A DNA stretch of 64,000 bases from Allorhodopirellula heiligendammensis (GTDB taxonomy: Bacteria > Planctomycetota > Planctomycetia > Pirellulales > Pirellulaceae): positions 434,001-498,000 of the forward strand of contig NZ_SJPU01000001.1 of the NCBI RefSeq assembly GCF_007860105.1, given 5' to 3'. A program made the translations under genes and the position numbers. How positions within the stretch are numbered: the stretch's first letter is position 1; each line of letters opens with the position of its first letter. Below the pieces are notes generated by a model that ran no database searches, was not told the origin of the DNA, and saw only the letters and a list, made by a program, of their open reading frames with translations. Shown here piece after piece: positions 1 to 8,749 of the stretch.

Positions 1-3000
1 AGTTCACAACCTGGCGGTTCGGCAGCGGCGGACAATCTACCGCGTATTCGCCATGTGGGTGGCGTGCAAATCGTGGGGGCAGATGAATCGTTTTGGGACC
101 TCGATGTTTCCGGTGTGCGGCCCGATACCATGCCGGGTGAGTACAGCGTCGTACTCAACCAATCCGCCGCTGACGCATTGGAAGTTAGCATTGGCGACGA
201 TGTTACGCTTCGCTTGCCAGTCGAAGGTGCCGTCCCTGCAGACAGTCCATTGGGCAAACGTGAACTCCTCGGCGAGGGACTGCCCCGCATGCAGGTGGCG
301 GCAATCGTGCCCGATCGCGGCTTGGGACGATTTTCACTGACCGCCAGTCAGAGCGTTCCTAAAACCGTCTTTGTTTCACGCGCAGTGGTCGCCGACGTGC
401 TCGACCGAACAGGCCAAGCGAATGTGATGCTATTCGACCACGCGTTGCCGGACGACGCCGTTTCGCTCAATCTCGATTCATTGGGCTGGAAACTACAGCG
501 AGTGAGCAACGGCGAGGCAATCGACTACATCTCCCTCTCGAGTGATAGCCTACTGCTGCCTCAGGTTGCAGTGGATCGCATCATGGCGGCGATGCCCCCT
601 GGTGATGCGACCCCGCTGATGACCTACCTAGCCAATGCCATCGACAAGGTCGATAAGGTGAAGGTCGATAACGTGTCCGACACCGTAAACAGCGTGCCTT
701 ATAGCACGATCTCAGCGATTGATTCGGGGCCGACGCTGCGTTTGGACTACGCCATTGCAGAAGGAGTTGACGCCGCTGGCCGAGTGCCAATTGTTCTCAA
801 CAGCTGGACCGCCGATCGCTTGGGTGTGAATGTGGGATCGCCACTGCGGGTCTTCTATTTCGAGCCGGAGGTGCAGCGAGGCAAGGAGATTGAACGCTCG
901 TTCGACGCCGTGATCACGCAAGTTGTGCCGCTCACTCCACGCGCAGGACCCTATCGGCCGGGGCGGCCAGGAGTGTATGACGCACCCGTTACGGCGTACA
1001 ACGATCCGGACATGACACCCGACGTTCCTGGGGTGACGGATCAAGATTCGATTGGCGACTGGGATCTCCCGTTTGCGCTGGAGAGAAAAATTGATCCCGA
1101 GGATGATCAGTACTGGAACGAGCATGGTTTGACGCCGAAAGCGTTCATCCCACTGGCAGCTGGACAGGAGCGTTTCGGAAGTCGATTTGGCAAAACCACC
1201 GGACTGCGGTTTGTGCCGGGATACGACCTCGATAACTTGGAAACGATGATCATCGCGGCAATCACCCCGGTGCAGGATGACCTGGGGTGGATTCCACGTT
1301 CGATTCGTAGTGAACAGCTCGCTGCATCCAAGGGCACGACACCTTTTGACGGATTGTTTTTGGCGCTGTCGATGTTCGTGATCTTAGCGGCGATGATGTT
1401 GATCGCACTGTTGCTGCGGCTGGGCATGCTCCAGCGGATCGACGAGTTCGGCACCCTACTCGCTGTCGGATTCTCGCCGCGGCGAGTGATGACGTTGGTA
1501 CTGGGGGAGACCGCGATCACATCGACTGTGGGTGTGTTGATGGGGCTGGTCGGCGGAGTCGGCTACGCGGCGTTCGTGCTGTGGGCGTTGCGATCATGGT
1601 GGGTGGGGGCTGTTACGGTCCCGTTTCTGCAGTTTCATGCGACGCCGCTGTCGATAGTGCTTGGTGGGATCGGCGGATGGTTGGTCTGCATGGCAACGGC
1701 GGCATGGACGCTACGCTTTCTATTACGTCTTAACCCAGCTGCGCTCTTGGGTGGACGGCGAATGTCAGGTGCTGCCAAAGCGGGCGACCAGAAACGCCGA
1801 TGGCTCGCCGGTCGCGGCCGGTTGATTGCCATCGGTCTGTTGGTGGTGCTGGCACTGGGCGCGGCGGTGGCAGGCTCACGAGGCAGTGCCCAGGCGGCGG
1901 CAGGTGGCTTCGTCGGCGGCGGGATGCTGCTGCTGGTCGCCTCGCTATTGTGGATCCATCGTTGGCTAGCGGAGCGGCGAATGATGCGTCCCTCCATGCG
2001 AACTCTAGCGACAGCCAATGCGCGGCGCAATCCCTTACGGAGCACACTGACGATCGGCTTAGTGGCAACTGCCGCGTTCTTGATCCTGTCGATTACGGCG
2101 TTTCGCATGTCGCCGACGCAAGAGGGCACGGGTGGGTTTGACCTTATTGCCGAAACGGGAGCACCGATTTCACTCGACCTCAATGACGAGGTGGTGCGGG
2201 AGGACTTGTTGGGTCGCGATGCTGAGCGACTGGCCGATGCCACGCTCGTCGCTTGTCGGATGCGCAGCGGTGAGGACGCCAGCTGCAACAACCTGTACCA
2301 AGCGACACGGCCCACCGTGCTCGGCATTCCCGAGCAACACGCCCTGGACCAATTCGGCTGGGCCGCGTCGGGGGCCAAGGGTGCTCAAACGCCATGGCAG
2401 TTACTCGATCGGCAAGCATCGGGCACGGCCGACGATCCGATCCCGGTTGTGATCGATCAGAACACGGCGATGTGGAGCTTGCAGATGACCGGAGGCATCG
2501 GGCAAACGAAGACATTTGACTACGGCGATGGCAAGGCACTGACATTCGAAGTCACCGGCCTGCTGGCAGGCTCTGTCCTGCAGGGCAAGTTGATGATTGG
2601 GGAACGGAATTTTGAGCGAGCGTTTCCCGAGCAGAGCGGCTATCGTTATTTTTTGATCCGCGCAGGCAACGAAGAATCCCCCGCTGCGATCTCCGATGTC
2701 CTCGAATCACGGCTGGTCGATGTCGGTATGGATGTCGAATCCGCCCCGCAAGTACTCAGCAGCATGCTCGCAGTTCAAAACACGTATTTGCGTACCTTCC
2801 AAAGCCTTGGAGCACTGGGGCTACTGCTGGGCACCATTGGGTTGGCAGTCTCCCAACTTCGCAGTGTCCTCGAACGCCGCAGCGAACTCGGTGTCCTGCA
2901 GGCGGTAGGATTCACCCGTGGGCGGCTAGCAACACTGGTCATGGGCGAGAACTTCGTGCTCCTCCTGCTGGGCATGGGCTGTGGCGTCATCACGGCGATC

Positions 3001-3180
3001 CTGGCGGTACTGCCCTATGCGTGGATGACGGGTAACTCGGTGCCGATCGCAGAACCTCTGTGGATTCTGTTGGGAATTTTAGTATTTGGAATGCTGGCGG
3101 GGTTGATCGCGGTGTGGCGGGTCGCGACATTGCCGCTTTTGGATTCGCTGCGAGCCGAGCATGCTGGAATTGAACTTTGA
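1..3180 (+). CDS. FtsX-family ABC transporter permease (5' truncated by window)
   Basis: The reading frame is open from base 1, so the true start lies upstream and at least 1,059 residues are visible. The architecture is that of large FtsX/MacB-like permeases: a long extracytoplasmic region, then a hydrophobic helix near bases 1345-1430, two more by 1735, two helices near 1815-1965, a second extracytoplasmic stretch, and a last group of helices at about 2800-3130. The phrases DEFGTLLAVGFSPRR and RSELGVLQAVGFTRGR are the two copies of the conserved cytoplasmic loop of FtsX domains. Such proteins couple an ATPase to export, lipoprotein release or signalling. The ATPase partner is not in the window and may lie upstream. 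The substrate cannot be read from the sequence. Confidence 0.9.
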   Translation, partial: SSQPGGSAAADNLPRIRHVGGVQIVGADESFWDLDVSGVRPDTMPGEYSVVLNQSAADALEVSIGDDVTLRLPVEGAVPADSPLGKRELLGEGLPRMQVAAIVPDRGLGRFSLTASQSVPKTVFVSRAVVADVLDRTGQANVMLFDHALPDDAVSLNLDSLGWKLQRVSNGEAIDYISLSSDSLLLPQVAVDRIMAAMPPGDATPLMTYLANAIDKVDKVKVDNVSDTVNSVPYSTISAIDSGPTLRLDYAIAEGVDAAGRVPIVLNSWTADRLGVNVGSPLRVFYFEPEVQRGKEIERSFDAVITQVVPLTPRAGPYRPGRPGVYDAPVTAYNDPDMTPDVPGVTDQDSIGDWDLPFALERKIDPEDDQYWNEHGLTPKAFIPLAAGQERFGSRFGKTTGLRFVPGYDLDNLETMIIAAITPVQDDLGWIPRSIRSEQLAASKGTTPFDGLFLALSMFVILAAMMLIALLLRLGMLQRIDEFGTLLAVGFSPRRVMTLVLGETAITSTVGVLMGLVGGVGYAAFVLWALRSWWVGAVTVPFLQFHATPLSIVLGGIGGWLVCMATAAWTLRFLLRLNPAALLGGRRMSGAAKAGDQKRRWLAGRGRLIAIGLLVVLALGAAVAGSRGSAQAAAGGFVGGGMLLLVASLLWIHRWLAERRMMRPSMRTLATANARRNPLRSTLTIGLVATAAFLILSITAFRMSPTQEGTGGFDLIAETGAPISLDLNDEVVREDLLGRDAERLADATLVACRMRSGEDASCNNLYQATRPTVLGIPEQHALDQFGWAASGAKGAQTPWQLLDRQASGTADDPIPVVIDQNTAMWSLQMTGGIGQTKTFDYGDGKALTFEVTGLLAGSVLQGKLMIGERNFERAFPEQSGYRYFLIRAGNEESPAAISDVLESRLVDVGMDVESAPQVLSSMLAVQNTYLRTFQSLGALGLLLGTIGLAVSQLRSVLERRSELGVLQAVGFTRGRLATLVMGENFVLLLLGMGCGVITAILAVLPYAWMTGNSVPIAEPLWILLGILVFGMLAGLIAVWRVATLPLLDSLRAEHAGIEL

Positions 3181-3922
3181 GAGCGCGAGTGCGCGACGCG
3201 AACTGGCGCGAGACGAGGCGATGTTGCAGTGGGCTGACGGTGTGGTTGAGCGCGGCCACGTTGATCCCGGCGGTGAACTCACCGATACCGCGTTGATGCG
3301 CGTGTGGCGATTCAACAAACCTACTGTGGTTTTAGGCCGCAGTTCAAAGATCGACGAAGAGGTCGACCGCGCGTGGTGCCAGGATCGAGGGCTTGACGTG
3401 TTGCGACGTTGCACCGGAGGGGCTTCGGTTGTCGGTGGGCCAGGATGTTTGATGTACAGCGTGGTCGTCGACGTGCCAGCCAACGGCGGGTTACGCAATA
3501 TTGACGCAGCGCACGATTACGTCATGCAGCGTGTCCTCGCGGCAGTTCGGAGGCAACTCCCGGCGGCAGAACGATCCGGGATCTGCGACCTGACCTGGCA
3601 AGGTCGCAAATTTTCAGGCAACAGTCTACGAGTGGCTCGCCACCATCTGCTCTATCACGGCACCTTGCTACTCGCTGCGGATCTGGATTTGATTGCCAAG
3701 TGCCTCGCCTTCGCACCTCGCCAGCCGGAGTATCGGCGTGGTCGAGACCACCGAGATTTCATCTGCAACGTGGACCTCGACGAATCAATCTTGATCACTG
3801 CCTTCGCTGAGGAATTCGGCGTGCGAGGCAAGTCCTCCGATCGGGAAGATCAGATCGAGCACATGGCCAATGAGCTATTGGTCACCCGTTACAATCGTCA
3901 CGACTGGCATGAGCGTCGTTAA
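3161..3922 (+). CDS. Lipoate-protein ligase A / octanoyltransferase family protein
   Basis: A 253-residue protein of the BPL/LplA/LipB fold. Visible family motifs are RRCTGGASVV at about residues 82-91 (the RR-x-x-GG lipoyl-AMP binding loop) and GRKFSGNS around Lys150, the position of the invariant lysine that contacts the lipoyl carbonyl. Members attach lipoate or octanoate to the lysine of lipoyl domains in 2-oxoacid dehydrogenases and GcvH. The start overlaps the end of the permease gene by 20 bases, which suggests co-transcription. The C-terminal accessory domain of E. coli LplA is absent (253 against about 337 residues), so it could be a LipM-like transferase or half of a split ligase. 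Sequence alone does not separate these. Confidence 0.82.
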   Translation: MLELNFESASARRELARDEAMLQWADGVVERGHVDPGGELTDTALMRVWRFNKPTVVLGRSSKIDEEVDRAWCQDRGLDVLRRCTGGASVVGGPGCLMYSVVVDVPANGGLRNIDAAHDYVMQRVLAAVRRQLPAAERSGICDLTWQGRKFSGNSLRVARHHLLYHGTLLLAADLDLIAKCLAFAPRQPEYRRGRDHRDFICNVDLDESILITAFAEEFGVRGKSSDREDQIEHMANELLVTRYNRHDWHERR

Positions 3923-4056
3923 ACCTTCGTGAATTTCTTCCCATTGCCCAAAAAATTTGATACAGTTACGCTTGGTCGATCATGCCATGCTGCCGAATTG
4001 CCCCATGGGCGTTTTCGCATTGCTGCTCATTCTCATCATTATATGGAAGGAATCTT

Positions 4057-4338
4057 ATGAAGACGCGAATCCCACTGAGCCAAGCCGAAGAGGACGCCCG
4101 CCTGCGCCGCGAGCGTTTGGACCTGAGTATTGCCGAGATGGGACTCTCGGTGCGGACGACCAATTGCCTCGAGGAAACCGGCATCTTGACGGTGCGAGAT
4201 TTACTCAATGCGACCCCCCGCCGCCTCTTGAAAATCAGCAATTTCGGTGAAAAGACGCTCGACGAGGTATACGACGCCCTAGAACAACTCGGATTCTTTC
4301 GTCCGGGTCGTCAAGTCGTGACTGCCAAAGCTCATTAG
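4057..4338 (+). CDS. Free-standing RNA polymerase alpha C-terminal domain protein
   Basis: A 93-residue protein that is essentially one alpha-CTD. The stretch LSVRTTNCLEETGI (residues 30-43) followed by NFGEKTLDEV (62-71) matches the DNA-binding helix-hairpin-helix region of RpoA. By eye the residues equivalent to E. coli Arg265, Asn268, Gly296 and Lys298 are kept (Arg33, Asn36, Gly64, Lys66). No alpha N-terminal dimerisation domain is present. I chose the ATG at 4057 because GGAAGGA lies just upstream at about 4046; the in-frame extension to 3982 codes for an unlikely Cys/His-rich leader. The role is unknown. Binding AT-rich DNA or contacting regulators is an inference from the retained residues. 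Confidence 0.85.
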   Translation: MKTRIPLSQAEEDARLRRERLDLSIAEMGLSVRTTNCLEETGILTVRDLLNATPRRLLKISNFGEKTLDEVYDALEQLGFFRPGRQVVTAKAH

Positions 4339-4349
4339 AGCGGCGAGCA

Positions 4350-5543
4350 TTGGTGCGACGGTCCCGAAAAGCTTGGCATTGGCGTCCTTGGAGCAAAAAG
4401 CTCGGACGCCGACTGCGCACTGGGCCGTTTCGAGGTGTCCTCGGCGAGCTCGCATTCTATCTGGGGTTGATCTTCGTCGGCGTGTTCATTTTCACGCTGG
4501 TGGTGGTGGCCTATTGGATGGTGCCGCAAATGGGAATGGAGCTGCCTGATGAGGCGCGTGTGGTGCTCGACTCGGACCTGGCGCGCGGCGGCGGTTCTCA
4601 CTGGGGGCGATGGATTGTCGCCCTGATTTCGCTGGCTACGATCAGCTCGGGTACCTTTGGACTCGGCTACCGCTTGATGCACCTCGGTTTCAGTCAGGAG
4701 CGAATTTCGGCACAAAAAGGGCGAATTTCGGGCTGGGGGAGTTCTCCCTCATCCGACCGTGCAAATGATTCTGCCCAGGACGAGGGCGCCGGCGACGACG
4801 AAGCCCGGCCATTAACGGGGAAAGTGAGTCGCCGCGAGGAGTTTCCTCGACTGCCGACGGTGCCCCGGGGTCCAGCCCTCGATGAAAGTCCCGGCGAGCG
4901 ACTGCGGTATCGCCTCGCCTCGGTCTCGACGGGCCGGTGGTCAGTATTTGGCTCCGCATCACTGGCATTGATGTGGAATTCGGTTTGCGTCGTGCTGCTC
5001 GCCGTGGCAATCTCAGGATGGTGGTACAGTAACCCTCGACCCGTGCTCGCCATGTTGCTGGTCCCCTTCACCGGCGTGGCGTTTTGGGCCCTGAAGTCAT
5101 TTTTGCGTCAAGTTCGGCGGATCGCTGGCGTGGGGTCGACGGTGGTCGAGATCAGCGACCATCCACTGCAACCTGGCGGTACCTATCAATTATTTGTCAT
5201 GCAAATGGGGCGAATGCGGCTGCGGAATTTGCGGGTTAGGTTAGTCTGTGAAGAGGAGTCGTTTTTTCGACAGGGAACTGACGTTCGGTCGGATCAACAT
5301 GTTGCCCTTAGCAAAGATTTACTCTCGGAAAGCTCTGTGCGTGTTGACCCGATGGTGCCTTGGGAGCAACAATTGGAGTTCGAGCTGCCGCATAACGTTA
5401 TGCATTCGTTTAGCGCGACGAATAATTCCGTGCGGTGGCGATTGATTGTTTCTGGAGAAGCCCGCCCTTGGCCATCGTTCTGCCGAAGTTTCCCGCTCGT
5501 CGTCCACCCACCGCTAATGGCTCCGCCAAACAGCCCGCGGTGA
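4350..5543 (+). CDS. Membrane protein of unknown function with arrestin-like C-terminal part
   Basis: A protein of up to 397 residues, starting at TTG 4350 or GTG 4353. Four hydrophobic helices can be seen: about residues 32-56, 87-110, 205-224 and 228-248, with a charged, probably disordered stretch (about 120-190) between the second and third. The C-terminal 150 residues contain alternating beta-strand patterns (for example GGTYQLFVMQMGRMRLRNL), reminiscent of arrestin-like or Ig-like folds. I do not recognise a named family. It begins 11 bases after the alpha-CTD gene and its stop codon overlaps the next start (GTGA at 5540), so the three genes probably share a transcript. Confidence 0.75.
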   Translation: MVRRSRKAWHWRPWSKKLGRRLRTGPFRGVLGELAFYLGLIFVGVFIFTLVVVAYWMVPQMGMELPDEARVVLDSDLARGGGSHWGRWIVALISLATISSGTFGLGYRLMHLGFSQERISAQKGRISGWGSSPSSDRANDSAQDEGAGDDEARPLTGKVSRREEFPRLPTVPRGPALDESPGERLRYRLASVSTGRWSVFGSASLALMWNSVCVVLLAVAISGWWYSNPRPVLAMLLVPFTGVAFWALKSFLRQVRRIAGVGSTVVEISDHPLQPGGTYQLFVMQMGRMRLRNLRVRLVCEEESFFRQGTDVRSDQHVALSKDLLSESSVRVDPMVPWEQQLEFELPHNVMHSFSATNNSVRWRLIVSGEARPWPSFCRSFPLVVHPPLMAPPNSPR

Positions 5544-6043
5544 ATGTATCGCTATGCCGTGACGATGCGACGTACACAGCAGGTGGTTTCCTGCGAGCGA
5601 GCTGGCGGGTTAGTCGCGTCAAGCTCGAGGAACTGAGTAGCGTGGAGGTCTCGGTGCTATGGTATACCGAGGGCAAGGGTGACGAGGACCTAAGTGTCCA
5701 CTACTTTCGACGCTACGATTCCGCGAGCCTACGGGACCTTGGCATCGACGTCAGCCAGCCGATTCAGTGCCGCCTGCCCCCCTCACCGCTGAGCTATCGC
5801 GGTCACTTGCTGAAGATTCAGTGGGGGATTCGGGTGCGCGTGTTTGTCGAAGAGGGGCGTGAAGCGGTTGCAGAGCACCCTTTTTATTTGGTCGCTCGCA
5901 AGCCTGAAGCGGTGGTGCTCAACGATCATGTGAGTGTTGACCTGGCACGCGTAGATACCCCCGTCAAGCCACCACTGCATCGCCGATTGCCGGCCGTGAT
6001 GAGACGTTGGCGCTCGCGCCAGTCAGGCTCGACGCGTCCGTAG
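5540..6043 (+). CDS. Unknown protein translationally coupled to the upstream membrane protein
   Basis: A 167-residue product if translation starts at GTG 5540, which overlaps the TGA of the preceding gene (GTGA). The frame is open further upstream to 5435, but that part lies inside the previous gene and looks like shadow coding. The protein is soluble, without membrane helices or signal peptide, and is rich in predicted beta strands (VEVSVLWYTEGKGDEDLSV, LLKIQWGIRVRVFVEEG). This pattern resembles the C-terminal part of its neighbour, so the two may be halves of an arrestin-like two-domain unit. That is an inference. The family is not recognised. Confidence 0.7.
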   Translation: MNVSLCRDDATYTAGGFLRASWRVSRVKLEELSSVEVSVLWYTEGKGDEDLSVHYFRRYDSASLRDLGIDVSQPIQCRLPPSPLSYRGHLLKIQWGIRVRVFVEEGREAVAEHPFYLVARKPEAVVLNDHVSVDLARVDTPVKPPLHRRLPAVMRRWRSRQSGSTRP

Positions 6044-6045
6044 GG

Positions 6046-6131
6046 TGGCACCGTTGCCCCGACGGCTGGTACCGTTGTCCCGGCCGTGTACTCGGCGACG
6101 GACAACTAATTGAACGCTGCAGACGGGACAA
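6046..6131. repeat. Short tandem/inverted repeat cluster before the thioredoxin-like gene
   Basis: Two imperfect 20-base direct repeats lie at 6046-6065 and 6067-6086 (core GGyACCGTTGyCCC), and a related inverted copy (GACGGGACAATGG) lies at 6122-6134. The cluster sits in the gap between an unknown gene and the secreted thioredoxin-like gene. It could be a regulatory site or a remnant repeat. No function can be assigned. Confidence 0.35.
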
Positions 6132-6173
6132 TGGCCTCCAACCCAATCTCGATATCAACCACCAGGCAGGAAC

Positions 6174-7277
6174 ATGAATATCGCTTCTCTACGCGTCGCC
6201 AGCGTCCTACTGAGCATTGCGTTTAGCTGCCAAAACTGGTTACCAAGCTCGCGAGCGGATGATGCAGCGACCGCGACAAAGTCGCCACCGTACCTGCTTC
6301 AGATGATTCGCGACGATGCGGTACATCAGGAGTTAGGACTTAACGCAGCAACCATTGAACAGATAGATCAAGCCATTGCGGAAGTCGATCCGCGTTGGTG
6401 GGTGAGTCGCATTCTCCCAGCCGAAACGCAGGCCGCTGAAATCAATGAGCTCACCGAGCAGTTGCGAGCTAGCCTCATCGAAATCCTAAGTGACGATCAG
6501 CTGCAGCGGTTGAAGCAACTCGAACGACAAGCGGCTGGGACTCGCATGTTGCAAACTGCCGATGCTGTCGAGCGGTTGGCGATCACTGCCTCTCAGTCGG
6601 AGCAGCTAAAGCAGCGATTTGCGATGACCGATGAAGAGACCACCAAGATTCAGAAGCAGTTGATGGACAAGACGATTGATGCCGAGCAGGCTGGTCGCCA
6701 GACGGTGGCGGTCCAACAGGAGGAGAGACAAACGCTGCTCCAAGTCTTGTCTGAGGCTCAACGTGGCAAAATCGGCGCGATGGTGGGCGCCCCCTTCGAC
6801 TTTGCTACCGTTAAACGCACCTATCCTCGCGGCCCCGAGTTTGTCACCGACGGGGCGACTTGGATTGACGGCGAAGCGGTGAATTTGGCCGACCTTCGTG
6901 GCAAAGTTGTCGTCATTTTTTTCTATGCGTTTCAGTGCATCAATTGCCAACGGAATTTCCCTCACTATCTTGCTTGGCATCGCGAGATGGCCGATGACGG
7001 GCTAGTAGTCATCGGGATTCAAAGCCCCGAGACTTCTGCAGAGCGGAACCTCGCTAAGGTGACGGCAGCCAGGATTAGCGATGGATTTGAGTTTCCAGTG
7101 CTGTTTGACCAAGCATCCAACAATTGGCGGGCGTGGGGAACGACGATGTGGCCGACGACCTATCTCATCGATAAAGACGGTTTCATTCGCCGCTGGTGGC
7201 AGGGGGAGATGAACTGGCAGGGCACCCCGGGGGAACAGCAGATGCGAGCGACCATTGAGGAGTTGCTCGCTGAGTGA
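6174..7277 (+). CDS. Secreted thioredoxin-like (redoxin/TlpA) protein
   Basis: A 367-residue protein with an N-terminal export signal ending near residue 28 (SSRA before DDAAT). A helical, Glu/Gln-rich middle section (about 35-200) is followed by a thioredoxin-fold domain (about 215-367). The redox motif is CINC (Cys255 and Cys258) in FYAFQCINCQRN, with a cis-proline candidate in MWPTTYLIDKDG. It should act outside the cytoplasmic membrane as a thiol oxidoreductase or resemble AhpC/TSA-type redoxins. The substrate is unknown. It stands alone on the plus strand and converges on the HEAT-like gene that follows. Confidence 0.87.
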   Translation: MNIASLRVASVLLSIAFSCQNWLPSSRADDAATATKSPPYLLQMIRDDAVHQELGLNAATIEQIDQAIAEVDPRWWVSRILPAETQAAEINELTEQLRASLIEILSDDQLQRLKQLERQAAGTRMLQTADAVERLAITASQSEQLKQRFAMTDEETTKIQKQLMDKTIDAEQAGRQTVAVQQEERQTLLQVLSEAQRGKIGAMVGAPFDFATVKRTYPRGPEFVTDGATWIDGEAVNLADLRGKVVVIFFYAFQCINCQRNFPHYLAWHREMADDGLVVIGIQSPETSAERNLAKVTAARISDGFEFPVLFDQASNNWRAWGTTMWPTTYLIDKDGFIRRWWQGEMNWQGTPGEQQMRATIEELLAE

Positions 7278-7310
7278 GACAATAAAACCCAGCGGTGGTG
7301 GAGCGGCTGG

Positions 7311-8567
7311 CTACTCGTCTGCATCTCGCCGCATGTCCTCACGATATGGATTTCTCAGTGCGGCGAAATACTGCCGCCACGCCGTTTCGTCGTATCCGTA
7401 GTCGGCCCCTGGGGCGATGGCCTTCACCAGTTGCAGTGCGGCAGGGTGCTTAAAGGAGGATGTTTTCGTGAAAACGGAGGCTCCTTGGCTCATACCGGAG
7501 ACGCCATTGTTTCCGAATCCCGCCTGAGTACCGCCACTACCGACTTGGACCTGCGACTGCTTTTCGGTCACCAGCGCGTCGACGTAGGCAAAGGCAAGTT
7601 CGGGGTCGACGAAAAAGGTCAACGCCCGCGCGGCGGCATCGACTTGTCCAGGAGAACTGGAACGGAGCAACGGCACGTAGGTTGCCACCGCTGAGGGCGC
7701 CCCAAACTCCGTAAGTTGACGCAAAGCCTCTTCGCGAATCAATTCGTCCGGTTCGTTTAGGCCCAGTTCCACCAACGCGGCAACGGTCCCTCCGTTTCGT
7801 AGGCGTCCCAATAAACGCACATAGATCATTCGCAGGCTGCGAAGGTTCGATTTGGCGTTTCGCGAGCGCAGCAGTTCGGCGGCAATTGCCTGGGTCGCCA
7901 TGGGGTCGGCAATCGCTGTGATCTCAGCAATTGCTTCGCTGTCACCACGAACCGCATTGGCATGCAGTCGCCGAAACTTTTTGATCCAGAGTTTAGATTG
8001 TTTGTCCGCCTCGTCGGCTTGATTGCGAGCGGCCAACACCTCCGGTAGCACCCATCCCTTGCTCGAATGGATCAGGCCTTGGTCGCGACGGAGCGTCTCG
8101 GCGCTGATCCAGCCGCTCTCGTTATTGTGGCGAATATAGCCCAGTGCGGCGCGGGCCAGACGATGATCGGGATCCAATTCGATCGTGCGGGTCAGATGAA
8201 ATCGATGCTGTGGCAGTAGGGTATTGAGTTTGCACCAGTGGGCCAATTGAAACTGCGATTCAGCATCTTGCCCGGCAGCGGCAGCACGGTCGCGATACTC
8301 TTCCAAGTCCTCCGCCACGACGGTGTAGCGAACGTGCGTGCCAGCGATAGCGACGGACAGGTCATCATCGATCTTCACCACCGCATGGGTCGTCGAACCG
8401 TCTGGTTTCTTGGCGGCTTTGACATCGCCTGTTAACTGGCCCCCGCCGGACAGTTCAATTTTACCTGCGCATACCCATCCGCCTACGTTACAGGCGGTCC
8501 CAGCGACCACGGCCACGAGAACTCGAAACATCATTTGAGGGCGAAGAACTAACATTCGAATCTCCAT
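7311..8567 (-). CDS. Secreted HEAT-repeat-like protein
   Basis: A 418-residue protein with an N-terminal hydrophobic export signal (MMFRVLVAVVAGTACNVGGWVCAG). After a short beta-rich part (IELSGGGQLTGDVKAAK) come helical repeats of HEAT type, clearest at about residues 250-325 (NEPDELIREEALRQLTEFGAPSA and SSPGQVDAAARALTFF). A glycine-rich insert (about 345-370) interrupts the C-terminal end. HEAT arrays act as scaffolds; the partner is unknown. It is convergent with the thioredoxin-like gene, leaving only 33 bases between the stop codons. Proteins of this layout are common in planctomycetes, but no function is established. Confidence 0.78.
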   Translation of the reverse strand: MEIRMLVLRPQMMFRVLVAVVAGTACNVGGWVCAGKIELSGGGQLTGDVKAAKKPDGSTTHAVVKIDDDLSVAIAGTHVRYTVVAEDLEEYRDRAAAAGQDAESQFQLAHWCKLNTLLPQHRFHLTRTIELDPDHRLARAALGYIRHNNESGWISAETLRRDQGLIHSSKGWVLPEVLAARNQADEADKQSKLWIKKFRRLHANAVRGDSEAIAEITAIADPMATQAIAAELLRSRNAKSNLRSLRMIYVRLLGRLRNGGTVAALVELGLNEPDELIREEALRQLTEFGAPSAVATYVPLLRSSSPGQVDAAARALTFFVDPELAFAYVDALVTEKQSQVQVGSGGTQAGFGNNGVSGMSQGASVFTKTSSFKHPAALQLVKAIAPGADYGYDETAWRQYFAALRNPYREDMRRDADE

Positions 8568-8749
8568 CGTCGCAGGGGGCAGATCTTCTCTACTTTAGCA
8601 TGATTACACTAAATTTGTTCGTATTTTCCCGTGATCGTTGGGATCTGGAGGAGGCTGCGAGGCTGAATTTCATGGCCTGGCGGAGAACCTGAAAGCTCGC
8701 CAGCGGTCGTGCGTGTAATTCCACTCAAGCCCACTGCCCGCGGCGGCCG

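Noticed and set aside
1635-2378. Minus-strand frame within the FtsX permease
   Set aside because: It is rich in Ser/Arg/Pro as expected of an antisense shadow; the permease helices explain the plus strand.
6046-6057. Sigma54-like TGGCAC-TTGC promoter
   Set aside because: The spacing between GG and GC is about seven bases instead of ten, so the site cannot fit sigma54.
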